Positions 18,247-25,540 of a DNA stretch of 64,000 bases are shown here, in pieces. Location of the stretch: the NCBI GenBank assembly GCA_964472095.1, contig CAYYIV010000016.1, positions 33,051-97,050 of the forward strand, given 5' to 3'. Both the position numbers and the translations under genes were made by a program. Numbering within the stretch: position 1 is the first letter of the stretch; each line of letters opens with the position of its first letter. The notes under the pieces were generated by a model. That model made no database searches and was not told where the DNA came from. It was given only the letters and a program-made list of their open reading frames with translations. The DNA comes from Pelagibius sp964472095. GTDB lineage: Bacteria > Pseudomonadota > Alphaproteobacteria > Kiloniellales > Kiloniellaceae.

Positions 18247-19281
18247 TCAGGCGCCGACGTAGACGTCGGTGTAGAGTTCGGAAACGTCGGGCTCCGGGCT
18301 GGTCTGCGCGAAGTCGGCGGCCTCCGAGACGATGGCTTTCACTTCCTTGTCGATTTCCTTGAGCTTGGCCTCGTCCATCACCTTGCGTTCGTTCATGATG
18401 CCGCGCAGGCGCTCGATCGGGTCGCGCTCCTGGCGCACTTTCTGCACCTCCTCCTTGGAGCGGTACTTGGCCGGGTCGGACATGGAGTGGCCGCGATAGC
18501 GGTAGGTCAGCATCTCCAAGATGTAGGGCCCCTTGCCGGAACGCGCATGGCCGAGCGCCTTCTCCGCCGCTTCGCGCACCGCCAGCACGTCCATGCCGTC
18601 GACCTGGACGCCGGGAATGCCGTAGGCCTGGCCGCGGTGGTAGAGCTCGGTGGACTTGGCCGAGGAGCGCTCGATCGAGGTCCCCATGCCGTACTTATTG
18701 TTCTCGATGACGTAGACGGCCGGCAGCGACCACAGGGCGGCCATGTTGAAGGACTCGTAGACCTGGCCCTGGTTCAGCGCGCCATCGCCGAGGTAGGTGA
18801 CGGAAACGGCGTCCTCGTCGAGGTAGCGGTGCGCGAAGGCCAGGCCGGTGCCGAGCGGCACCTGCGCGCCGACGATGCCGTGGCCGCCGAAGAAGCGCTT
18901 CTCGTGGCTGAACATGTGCATGGAGCCGCCCTTGCCCTTGGAGTAGCCGCCGGCACGGCCGGTCAGCTCGGCCATCACGCCCTTGGGGTCCATGTCGCAG
19001 GCCAGCATGTGGGCATGGTCGCGATAGGACGTCAGCACGGTGTCCTTAGGGCCCATCGCCGCCTGCACGCCGACCACCACGGCCTCCTGGCCGATGTAGA
19101 GGTGGCAGAAGCCGCCGATCAGCCCCATGCCGTACATCTGGCCGGCCTTCTCCTCGAAGCGCCGGATCAGCAGCATGTCGCGGTAGTATTTCTGAAGGTC
19201 CTCGACGCTGGCCTTGATCGGCGCCGCAGCGGGCTTGCGTTTGCCGCCGGACTTTGCGCCCGACGCTTTGGTGTTTGCCAT
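18247..19281 (-). CDS. pdhA: pyruvate dehydrogenase E1 alpha
   Basis: 344 residues. The thiamine-diphosphate motif GDGALNQGQVYESFNMA and IENNKYGMGT are plain, as are the phosphorylation-loop-like RYRGHSMSDPAKYR and the N-terminal YRDMLLIRRFEEKAGQMYGMGLIGGF. I chose the ATG at 19281, which has GGGAG six bases upstream; a start at 19305 would add eight residues. A good promoter lies at 19344-19372. It heads the operon pdhA-pdhB-pdhC followed by the four secreted paralogues. Confidence 0.96.
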   Translation of the reverse strand: MANTKASGAKSGGKRKPAAAPIKASVEDLQKYYRDMLLIRRFEEKAGQMYGMGLIGGFCHLYIGQEAVVVGVQAAMGPKDTVLTSYRDHAHMLACDMDPKGVMAELTGRAGGYSKGKGGSMHMFSHEKRFFGGHGIVGAQVPLGTGLAFAHRYLDEDAVSVTYLGDGALNQGQVYESFNMAALWSLPAVYVIENNKYGMGTSIERSSAKSTELYHRGQAYGIPGVQVDGMDVLAVREAAEKALGHARSGKGPYILEMLTYRYRGHSMSDPAKYRSKEEVQKVRQERDPIERLRGIMNERKVMDEAKLKEIDKEVKAIVSEAADFAQTSPEPDVSELYTDVYVGA

Positions 19282-19343
19282 AGGGGACTCCCTGCCTTCG
19301 CGCAAAGGAAACGAGGCGGTTCCCGGACCGCCCCTTTGCGCGC

Positions 19344-19372
19344 AGTCTAGCGCAAAGTCAGGGGCCTGACAA
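19344..19372 (-). promoter_or_regulatory. sigma70-type promoter for the pdh operon
   Basis: On the minus strand TTGTCA is followed, after exactly 17 bases, by TAGACT. The start of transcription would fall about 55 bases before the pdhA ATG. The region just upstream (19372-19430) is the most AT-rich stretch around. Confidence 0.6.
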
Positions 19373-19458
19373 TCATGGTTAATCTGATGAAATATATGAT
19401 GAATTTATGAATTAACGCGAAATGAGTTAAACACCCATTGCGCCGGCGCGCAAACGGT

Positions 19459-19800
19459 TCAGGGAGCACTGCCGGTCCGCCGCAGCCCGGGCGGCAAGAA
19501 GATAGTATGATCGTTCGCGGCCCCGTAGTTCAAGATCGCCTGCGCCCGCTCTTCCAGCAGATCGGGATCCAGGTGCTCGCGGCGCAGCAGGCTGACGCGA
19601 TGCTCCAGGCGCGCCCGCTCCCCGGCCACCGTCTGCGCCGTCGTCACGACCTGCGCCCGCTCCTGCTTCAGCATGATCCAGGCATAGAAGCCGCGGTCGC
19701 CGTGCAGGGCATGATAGGCGAAGTAGGCCACCATGCAGGCGGCGAGCACCTGCGGTGCCGCCTGACGGGCCCTTGACTTTATCTCGCGGAGCAATCGCAT
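19459..19800 (-). CDS. ftsB: FtsB/DivIC-family cell-division protein
   Basis: 113 residues: a short basic N-terminus, one membrane helix (VLAACMVAYFAYHALHG), and a coiled coil (LKQERAQVVTTAQTVAGERARLEHRVSLLRREHLDPDLLEERAQAIL is leucine- and charge-patterned) with the family end of DPDLLEERAQAILNYG. FtsB joins FtsQ and FtsL in the divisome. Location between eno and pdhA is the usual one in alphaproteobacteria. Confidence 0.88.
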   Translation of the reverse strand: MRLLREIKSRARQAAPQVLAACMVAYFAYHALHGDRGFYAWIMLKQERAQVVTTAQTVAGERARLEHRVSLLRREHLDPDLLEERAQAILNYGAANDHTIFLPPGLRRTGSAP

Positions 19801-19983
19801 GCCCCGAACGAATCACATCCCGATTCGCCGGGCAAGGGAAAAAGAGTCAGGGATTCCAATTAGATTCAAAAAGCGACTCGGGAGCCCCCCAAAGCCCCCG
19901 GGGTTCGCGTTTTGGACTCAGAAGCGGGCCAGTCGGGGGCCTGTCCTGGTGCAGACCCACCGACACAGGAGAAGCGGCCTACC

Positions 19984-21261
19984 CTAGCCCCTCAGCACCG
20001 AGCGCCCGGCATAGACGGCGGCGGTGTCCAGCTCCTCCTCGATGCGGATGAGCTGGTTGTACTTGGCCAGGCGGTCGGAGCGTGACAGCGAGCCGGTCTT
20101 GATCTGGCCGCAGTTGGTGGCCACCGCCAGGTCGGCGATGGTGGCGTCCTCGGTCTCGCCGGAGCGGTGCGACATCACCGCGGTGTAGGCGGCGCCGTGG
20201 GCGGTCTGCACCGCCTCCAGGGTCTCGCTCAGGGTGCCGATCTGGTTGACCTTCACCAGGATGGAGTTGGCGACCCCCTTGGCGATGCCGTCGCGCAGGC
20301 GCTCCGGGTTGGTCACGAAGAGGTCGTCGCCGACCAGCTGCACGCGATCGCCGAGGCGCTCGGTGAGCAGCTTCCAGCCCTCCCAGTCGTCCTCGCTCAT
20401 GCCGTCCTCGATGGAGAGGATCGGGTAGCGGTCGCAGAGCGCCGCCAGGTAGTCCACCATGGCGCCGGCATCCAGGGTCTTGCCCTCCCCGGCCAGGTGG
20501 TACTTGCCCTTCTTGAAGTACTCGGTGGAGGCGCAGTCGAGCGCCAGCATGACGTCGTCGCCCAGGGCGTAGCCGGCCGCCTCGGTGGCGCGGGCGACGA
20601 AGCCGAGGGCCTCGTCGGTGGAGGCCAGGTTGGGCGCGAAGCCGCCCTCGTCGCCGACATTGGTGTTGTGGCCGGCGTCCTTCAGGCCGCGGCGCAGGGC
20701 GTGGAAGATCTCCGAGCCCATGCGCACGGCCTCGGCCAGGCTGTCGGCGCCGACCGGCATGATCATGAACTCCTGGATGTCGATCGGATTGTCGGCATGG
20801 GCGCCGCCGTTGATGATGTTCATCATCGGCACCGGCAGGGTGCGCGCGAAGGTGCCGCCGACATAGCGGTAAAGCGGCAGCCCCGCCTCCTCCGCTGCGG
20901 CCTTGGCCACGGCCAGCGAGACGCCGAGGATGGCGTTGGCGCCAAGCCGGCGCTTGTTGGCGGTGGCGTCCAGCTCGATCAGGGTCAGATCGATGTGGAC
21001 CTGGTCCTCGCCGTCGAGGCCGGAGAGCACATCGAAGATCTCGTGGTTGACCGCCTCGACCGCGTTGAGCACGCCCTTGCCGCCATAGCGTTTCTTGTCG
21101 CCGTCACGCAGCTCGACGGCCTCGTGCGCGCCGGTGGATGCGCCGGAGGGGACGGCGGCGCGGCCGAAGGCCCCGCTTTCCAAGGTGACATCGACTTCGA
21201 CGGTCGGATTGCCCCGGGAGTCGAGAATTTCCCGGGCCTGGATATCAATGATTGCGGTCAT
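19984..21261 (-). CDS. eno: enolase
   Basis: 425 residues, full length. It interconverts 2-phosphoglycerate and phosphoenolpyruvate. Family stretches: AREILDSRGNPTVEVDV at the start, GGAHADNPIDIQEFMIMPVGA, NVGDEGGFAPNLAS, LALDCASTEYFKKGKY, SIEDGMSEDDWEGWKLLTERLG, the metal and lysine region LVGDDLFVTNPERL, ILVKVNQIGTLSETLEAV, and the signature VMSHRSGETEDATIADLAVA with GQIKTGSLSRSDRLAKYNQL. Transcribed toward ftsB and pdhA. Confidence 0.98.
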   Translation of the reverse strand: MTAIIDIQAREILDSRGNPTVEVDVTLESGAFGRAAVPSGASTGAHEAVELRDGDKKRYGGKGVLNAVEAVNHEIFDVLSGLDGEDQVHIDLTLIELDATANKRRLGANAILGVSLAVAKAAAEEAGLPLYRYVGGTFARTLPVPMMNIINGGAHADNPIDIQEFMIMPVGADSLAEAVRMGSEIFHALRRGLKDAGHNTNVGDEGGFAPNLASTDEALGFVARATEAAGYALGDDVMLALDCASTEYFKKGKYHLAGEGKTLDAGAMVDYLAALCDRYPILSIEDGMSEDDWEGWKLLTERLGDRVQLVGDDLFVTNPERLRDGIAKGVANSILVKVNQIGTLSETLEAVQTAHGAAYTAVMSHRSGETEDATIADLAVATNCGQIKTGSLSRSDRLAKYNQLIRIEEELDTAAVYAGRSVLRG

Positions 21262-21321
21262 GGCCCTCTCGGCGTGCTTGGAGTTTCTGCCGATCCAGCC
21301 GGGTCCGGCAGCTGCGCCTAG

Positions 21322-21350
21322 GCTATAGGCGAGCCGGGACGACTTGTCGA
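21322..21350 (-). promoter_or_regulatory. possible eno promoter
   Basis: On the minus strand TCGACA and TATAGC are 17 bases apart, about 60 bases before the eno ATG. The -35 box is imperfect, so this is only a candidate. Confidence 0.35.
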
Positions 21351-21414
21351 CCGGCGAGCGGCGCCGGCCGCCGAGAAGGCGGTGAATAACTGCTCTTTGA
21401 TACAGGAGGCCGGA

Positions 21415-23877
21415 TCAGGCCGCCGGCTTGGCCAGCTTCTGCGCATTGCCGAGCTGGTTCACCGCCTCGCGCAGCTGATCGGCGATGGCCGAGACGTCGG
21501 CACTGGCGACGCTGACCGTGGTCGCGCCGGAACTCGCCAGGGAGGCGGCCTGCTGCACCTCGGCCAGGTCGTTGGTCACCGAACGGGTGCCGGCGGCCGC
21601 GTGCTGCGCCTCGGCGGAGACCGAGCGGGCGGTATCGGCCACCTCGCGGACGCGCTCGGCCATGCGGCCGGCGCGGGCCTCGGCGTCGGAGATGCGCCCG
21701 GAGATGGCGCTGGTCACCCCGATCTGGGCATCGGCCGAGCCGGAGATGCCGCTGATCGCGTTGTTGACCTGGTCGATGACGTCGCTGATGGCGGAGATAG
21801 CGCTCACCGCCTGGCCGGTGCCGCCGCGGATTTCCTCGATGCGGCTTTCGATCTGCTCGGTCGCTTTGGCGGTGTCGTCGGCCAGGCGCTTCACTTCGCC
21901 GGCCACCACGATGAAGCCCTTGCCGTACTGGCCGGCGCGCTCCGCCTCGATGGTGGCGTTGAGCGCCAGCATGCGGGTCTGCTTGGCGATCTTGCGGATC
22001 GCCTCGAGCACCGCGCCGATACGGTCGCTGGCCTCGCCGAGGGTGTCGATGGTGCTGGTCGCCTCGGTCACGCGCCCGACGGCGGTGTCGGCGATCCGCT
22101 TGGCCTCACGGGCGCCGGAGGCGATCTCCTCCATGGCAGAGGCCATGTTGCGCACCTCGGCGGAGACCACTGCCATGTGCTGGGAGACTTCGTTGGCGTG
22201 GCTGGAAATGTCGCCGACGTTCTCGTTCACGCCGCCGACGGCTGCCGCCATACTCTCGACGTTGCCCGAGACCTGCTCGGTGGTCACGGAGACGTCCTGT
22301 GCACGGGTCAGCATGCCCTGGGAGCTGGTGCTCAGCTGGCTCGAGGTGGCGTTGAGCTCGCTTGAGGCGACCACCAGGCGCTGTGCGCCGCTGGCGATGC
22401 CGTCAATCATCTCCTCCAGCTTGGTCATCAGGCGGTTGAAGGAATACGCCAGCTCCGCCGCTTCGTCGCCGGTGGTCTCATCGAGGCGCCGGCTGATGTC
22501 GGCGTTGCCGGAGGCGAGGTCGTTCAGCGCCTGCTGCAGCAGGCCGGTGCCCAGCGTGGTGCCGTGCTCGGCCGAATTGAGGCCTTCCAGCTCATGCGCC
22601 GCGGAGACGCGCAGGCCGACGGTGACGTCGATCAGCTTGAACACGAGACAACCGGTGCCGAAGGCCCAGACGAAGGCGACGCCGACGCCGAGCGCCTGTA
22701 CGCCGATCTGGCCGATGCGGCTGGTCTCGCCGAGCGCATCGGCCGGCATGAGCACGGCCAGCAGAATGGTGCCCCAGGCGCCGCAGACGCCGTGCACGGC
22801 GACCGCGCCGACGGCGTCGTCCAGCTTCAGCTGGCGCTCCATGAACCGGGTCGCGTAGACCACGACGATGCCGCTGGTCAGGCCGACGACGATGGCGCCG
22901 TAGGTGTCCAGCACGTCGCAGCCGGCGGTGATGCCGACGAGTCCGCCGAGCACGCCGTTGATCGGCCACACCGGACGGTGCAGGCCTTCGTGCCAGCGCC
23001 CCAGGGCCATGGCGACGGCGCCGCCAAAACAGGCCGACAGCATGGTGTTGGAGACGATGTGCGCGAAGGCCGGGGTGCCGGCGGTGGTGGAGCCGCCGTT
23101 GAAGCCGATCCAGCCGACCCAGAGCAGGATGGCGCCCATGGTGGCCAGCACGGCGCTGTGGCCGTGGATCGGTAGCGGGTTGCCCTCCTGGTCGAAACGG
23201 CCGATGCGCGCGCCGGCGACGACAATGGCGGCAAGGCCGATCCAGCCGCCGACCGAGTGCACCACGGTGGAGCCGGCGAAGTCGATGAAGCCCAGGTCCG
23301 CCAGCCAGGCGGTATTGTCGGCGACCAGCAGGTTGCCCCAGGCCCAATGGCCGAAGATCGGATAGATGAACATCGCGACGCAGACGGCGGCGATGAGGTA
23401 GCCGCCGAAGCGCATGCGCTCGGCGACGGCGCCGGACAGGATGGTCGCGGCGGTGCCGCAGAACACCAGCTGGAACACGAAGAAGGTAAAGTCCCAATCG
23501 CCGCTGTGGTTCCAGAACGGGCTCTCGAAGCCGAACCAGCCGCCCGCCGAGGGGCCGAACATCAGGCCGAAGCCGAGCACCCAGAAGGCGCAGCCGGCGA
23601 TGATGAAGTCGGCGATGTTCTTCTGGGCGACGTTGATCGAGTTCTTGGATCGGACAAGGCCGGCTTCCAGCAGCAGGAAACCGCCCTGCATGAGGAAGAC
23701 CAGGGCCGCAGCCACCATGGTCCAGACGTGGTCGATGTTGGTCTGCTTCTCATCCAGGCCGGCCTGGAATTCCCGGCGCAGCGCCTCGAGGTCGGCCTGG
23801 CTGACGGCGGCCCAGCCGCTGTCGGCCAGGAAGGCGCTCGCCAGGACCGCGGCGGCCAATGTCAGTGCTAGTCTCAT
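21415..23877 (-). CDS. ammonium transporter fused to HAMP and methyl-accepting chemotaxis domains
   Basis: One continuous frame of 820 residues. After a cleavable-looking signal (MRLALTLAAAVLASAFLADS) comes a complete Amt domain (about 45-435) with eleven membrane segments and both pore histidines, H207 (STVVHSVGGW) and H362 (VAVHGVCGAWG), plus the gate-type phenylalanine in FQLVFC. The Amt C-terminus ends VGLRVSAAHELEGLNSAEHG, the region that contacts PII in plain Amt proteins. It runs straight into a HAMP-like unit (443-495, LNDLASGNADISRRL and DEAAELAYSFNRLM). The chemoreceptor signalling domain (about 530-800) has its tip at 632-650 (KQTRMLALNATIEAERAGQ). It may couple ammonium binding or transport to CheA. 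No glnK lies next to it. Start: ATG at 23877 with GGGAAG upstream. Confidence 0.93.
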   Translation of the reverse strand: MRLALTLAAAVLASAFLADSGWAAVSQADLEALRREFQAGLDEKQTNIDHVWTMVAAALVFLMQGGFLLLEAGLVRSKNSINVAQKNIADFIIAGCAFWVLGFGLMFGPSAGGWFGFESPFWNHSGDWDFTFFVFQLVFCGTAATILSGAVAERMRFGGYLIAAVCVAMFIYPIFGHWAWGNLLVADNTAWLADLGFIDFAGSTVVHSVGGWIGLAAIVVAGARIGRFDQEGNPLPIHGHSAVLATMGAILLWVGWIGFNGGSTTAGTPAFAHIVSNTMLSACFGGAVAMALGRWHEGLHRPVWPINGVLGGLVGITAGCDVLDTYGAIVVGLTSGIVVVYATRFMERQLKLDDAVGAVAVHGVCGAWGTILLAVLMPADALGETSRIGQIGVQALGVGVAFVWAFGTGCLVFKLIDVTVGLRVSAAHELEGLNSAEHGTTLGTGLLQQALNDLASGNADISRRLDETTGDEAAELAYSFNRLMTKLEEMIDGIASGAQRLVVASSELNATSSQLSTSSQGMLTRAQDVSVTTEQVSGNVESMAAAVGGVNENVGDISSHANEVSQHMAVVSAEVRNMASAMEEIASGAREAKRIADTAVGRVTEATSTIDTLGEASDRIGAVLEAIRKIAKQTRMLALNATIEAERAGQYGKGFIVVAGEVKRLADDTAKATEQIESRIEEIRGGTGQAVSAISAISDVIDQVNNAISGISGSADAQIGVTSAISGRISDAEARAGRMAERVREVADTARSVSAEAQHAAAGTRSVTNDLAEVQQAASLASSGATTVSVASADVSAIADQLREAVNQLGNAQKLAKPAA

Positions 23878-24087
23878 GATGCGGCGACTTCCCAGATCCA
23901 CACATTGCCGGTCCCCAAGCGCCGGCAAACCGGGAATATGATTAGCAATCGCTGAAAATTTGATGAATCTTCGTAGGTGTTCGCCTGACGCGCGAGAGAC
24001 TGCAGGTGTTTTTGCGCCGCCTTGCGGCGCCATCTCGGGGGCGCTAAGAAGCAGCCGCCCCTGACTTTCCCCTGAGAGGACCCCTAG

Positions 24088-24945
24088 ATGCAGCTCACCC
24101 TCCGCAAGTGGAACCTGTCGATCGGCAGCGGCCAGCAGCTCTTCTGCATCCTCGGCCTCAACGTGCTGGAGAACCTCGAGCTGACCCTGGAGACCGCCCG
24201 CCACCTGCAGGAGGTGACCGCGGCCCTCGACCTGCCCTTCGTGTTCAAGGCCAGCTTTGATAAGGCCAACCGCTCCTCCTTCAAGAGCTACCGCGGCCCC
24301 GGCCTTGCCAGGGGCCTGGAGATCCTGGCCGAGGTGAAGGCGAAGCTGGCGGTGCCGATCGCCACCGACCTGCACGAGGTGCAGCAGGCCGAGGCGGTCG
24401 CCGAGGTCGCCGACCTGGTGCAGATCCCGGCATTCCTGGTGCGCCAGACCGACCTGGTGGTGGCCGCCGCCCGCGCCACCCAGCGCCACCAGGGCCTGCT
24501 GCACGTGAAGAAGGCGCAGTTCCTGGCGCCTGGGGATTGCCACGCGATCCTGCGCAAGATCGAGGAGGCTGCCGGGAAGGACATGACCATCCTCTGCGAG
24601 CGCGGCTCGAGCTTCGGCTACAACAACCTGGTGGTCGACATGCTGGGCATCCCGGAGATGCGCCGGCTGGGCGCACCGGTCACCATCGACGCCACCCACG
24701 CGGTGCAGCTGCCGGGGGCCCAGAAGGACGCCGACGGCGTCGCCAGCGGCGGCCGGCGCGAGGGCGTGGCGGTGATCGCCGCGGCGGCGGTGGCCGCGGG
24801 TGCCGACGGCGTGTTCCTGGAATTCCACCCAGACCCGGACAAGGCGCTCTGCGACGGCCCGAGCTGCCTGCCGCTCTCAGCCGCCGCCGAGCTGCTGGGC
24901 AGGCTGAAGGCGCTGCACGCGGTGGTACAGGGACAAGCGGCGTAG
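24088..24945 (+). CDS. kdsA: 3-deoxy-8-phosphooctulonate synthase (KDO-8-P synthase)
   Basis: 285 residues. It condenses arabinose-5-phosphate and phosphoenolpyruvate for the lipopolysaccharide inner core. Motifs: FKASFDKANRSSFKSYRGPGL, ATDLHEVQQAEAVAEVADLVQIPAFLVRQTDL, CERGSSFGYNNLVVDML, DATHAVQLPG and FHPDPDKALCDGP. The N-terminal GLNVLE has asparagine where metal-dependent members have cysteine, so it is probably the non-metal type. The usual VKKPQF reads VKKAQF here. GAGAGGA lies upstream of the ATG. It is divergent from the Amt fusion. Confidence 0.95.
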   Translation: MQLTLRKWNLSIGSGQQLFCILGLNVLENLELTLETARHLQEVTAALDLPFVFKASFDKANRSSFKSYRGPGLARGLEILAEVKAKLAVPIATDLHEVQQAEAVAEVADLVQIPAFLVRQTDLVVAAARATQRHQGLLHVKKAQFLAPGDCHAILRKIEEAAGKDMTILCERGSSFGYNNLVVDMLGIPEMRRLGAPVTIDATHAVQLPGAQKDADGVASGGRREGVAVIAAAAVAAGADGVFLEFHPDPDKALCDGPSCLPLSAAAELLGRLKALHAVVQGQAA

Positions 24946-24956
24946 CGCAGGCTTCA

Positions 24957-25118
24957 AGAACCCCCTCACCCTCCCGCTTCGCGGGCCCCTCCCTCTCCCG
25001 CAAGGGGAGAGGGGATTTTTCGTCGTAATTCAATACCTTACCCCTCTCCCCTTGCGGGAGAGGGGTGCGCAGCCTTGACGAGATCGTAGATGGAGCCTAG
25101 GCGGAGCTGGGTGAGGGG
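24957..25118. repeat. palindromic repeat block with CCCTCTCCC arms
   Basis: Two hairpins with the same arms: CCCTCTCCC/GGGAGAGGG at 24991-25013, and CCCCTCTCCC/GGGAGAGGGG at 25041-25065. The outer ends are inverted relatives of each other (CCCCCTCACCC at the left, GGGTGAGGGG at the right), so the block resembles a small inverted-repeat element. Confidence 0.65.
24991..25020 (+). terminator. probable kdsA terminator
   Basis: The first hairpin of the repeat block is followed directly by ATTTTT on the plus strand, 45 bases after the kdsA stop. It has the form of a Rho-independent terminator. Confidence 0.5.
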
Positions 25119-25448
25119 TCAGCGGTCGAGCAGGCCTTTCGTGACAGCAGCGAGGGTGCCCTCCATGTTGTCGAGGATCTCATTGTTCCAGAAACGAAGG
25201 ACGCGGTAGCCCTGTGAGTTGAGCCAGGCCGTCCGTGCATGATCACTGGTCTGGTGACTGCGCTCGGCATGCTGACCGCCGTCAAGTTCCACTACAAGCC
25301 GTCGCTCGAAACAGACGAAGTCGACGATAAACGATCCGAGCCGGACTTGACGTCTGAACTTGTGCCCCGACAGCTGACGGTCGCGCAGGCGGTTCCACAA
25401 CACGCGCTCTGCCTCGGTCTGGTTGCGTCGGAGTTGCCGGGGGCGCAT
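25119..25448 (-). CDS. DUF559 endonuclease-like protein
   Basis: 109 residues with the DUF559 pattern: LRRNQTEAERVLWNRLRDRQLSGHKFRRQ at the start, then the nuclease-like core SFIVDFVCFERRLVVELDGGQH (D and E-x-D residues) and a C-terminal GYRVLRFWNNEILDN. The fold is related to very-short-patch-repair endonucleases, but the function of DUF559 proteins is not established. Its stop codon lies at the edge of the repeat block on one side, and another copy of the same repeat lies upstream, so gene and repeats may form one cassette. Confidence 0.85.
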   Translation of the reverse strand: MRPRQLRRNQTEAERVLWNRLRDRQLSGHKFRRQVRLGSFIVDFVCFERRLVVELDGGQHAERSHQTSDHARTAWLNSQGYRVLRFWNNEILDNMEGTLAAVTKGLLDR

Positions 25449-25483
25449 GGGAGCGATTGCAGCACAGTGGCGCGGCGGCAGCT

Positions 25484-25540
25484 ACCCCTCACCCTCCCAA
25501 TTTGCTGACCCCTCCCTCTCCTTTTGCGGGAGAGGACCCC
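25484..25540. repeat. second, shorter copy of the CCCTCTCCC repeat
   Basis: The sequence has the same order of blocks as the start of the 24957 block (ACCCCTCACCCTCCC, a short spacer, then CCCCTCCCTCTCC and GGGAGAGG) with a hairpin CCTCTC/GAGAGG at 25515-25535. It abuts the pyrG stop. Confidence 0.6.

Noticed and set aside
23878..24087. sigma54/NtrC-type promoter before the Amt fusion
   Set aside because: I looked for TGGCAC-N5-TTGCA on the minus strand and found no acceptable match, so direct NtrC control is not supported here.
23878..24828. N-terminal extension of the Amt fusion
   Set aside because: The frame stays open upstream, but it is antisense to kdsA. The ATG at 23877 gives a signal peptide directly before the Amt domain.
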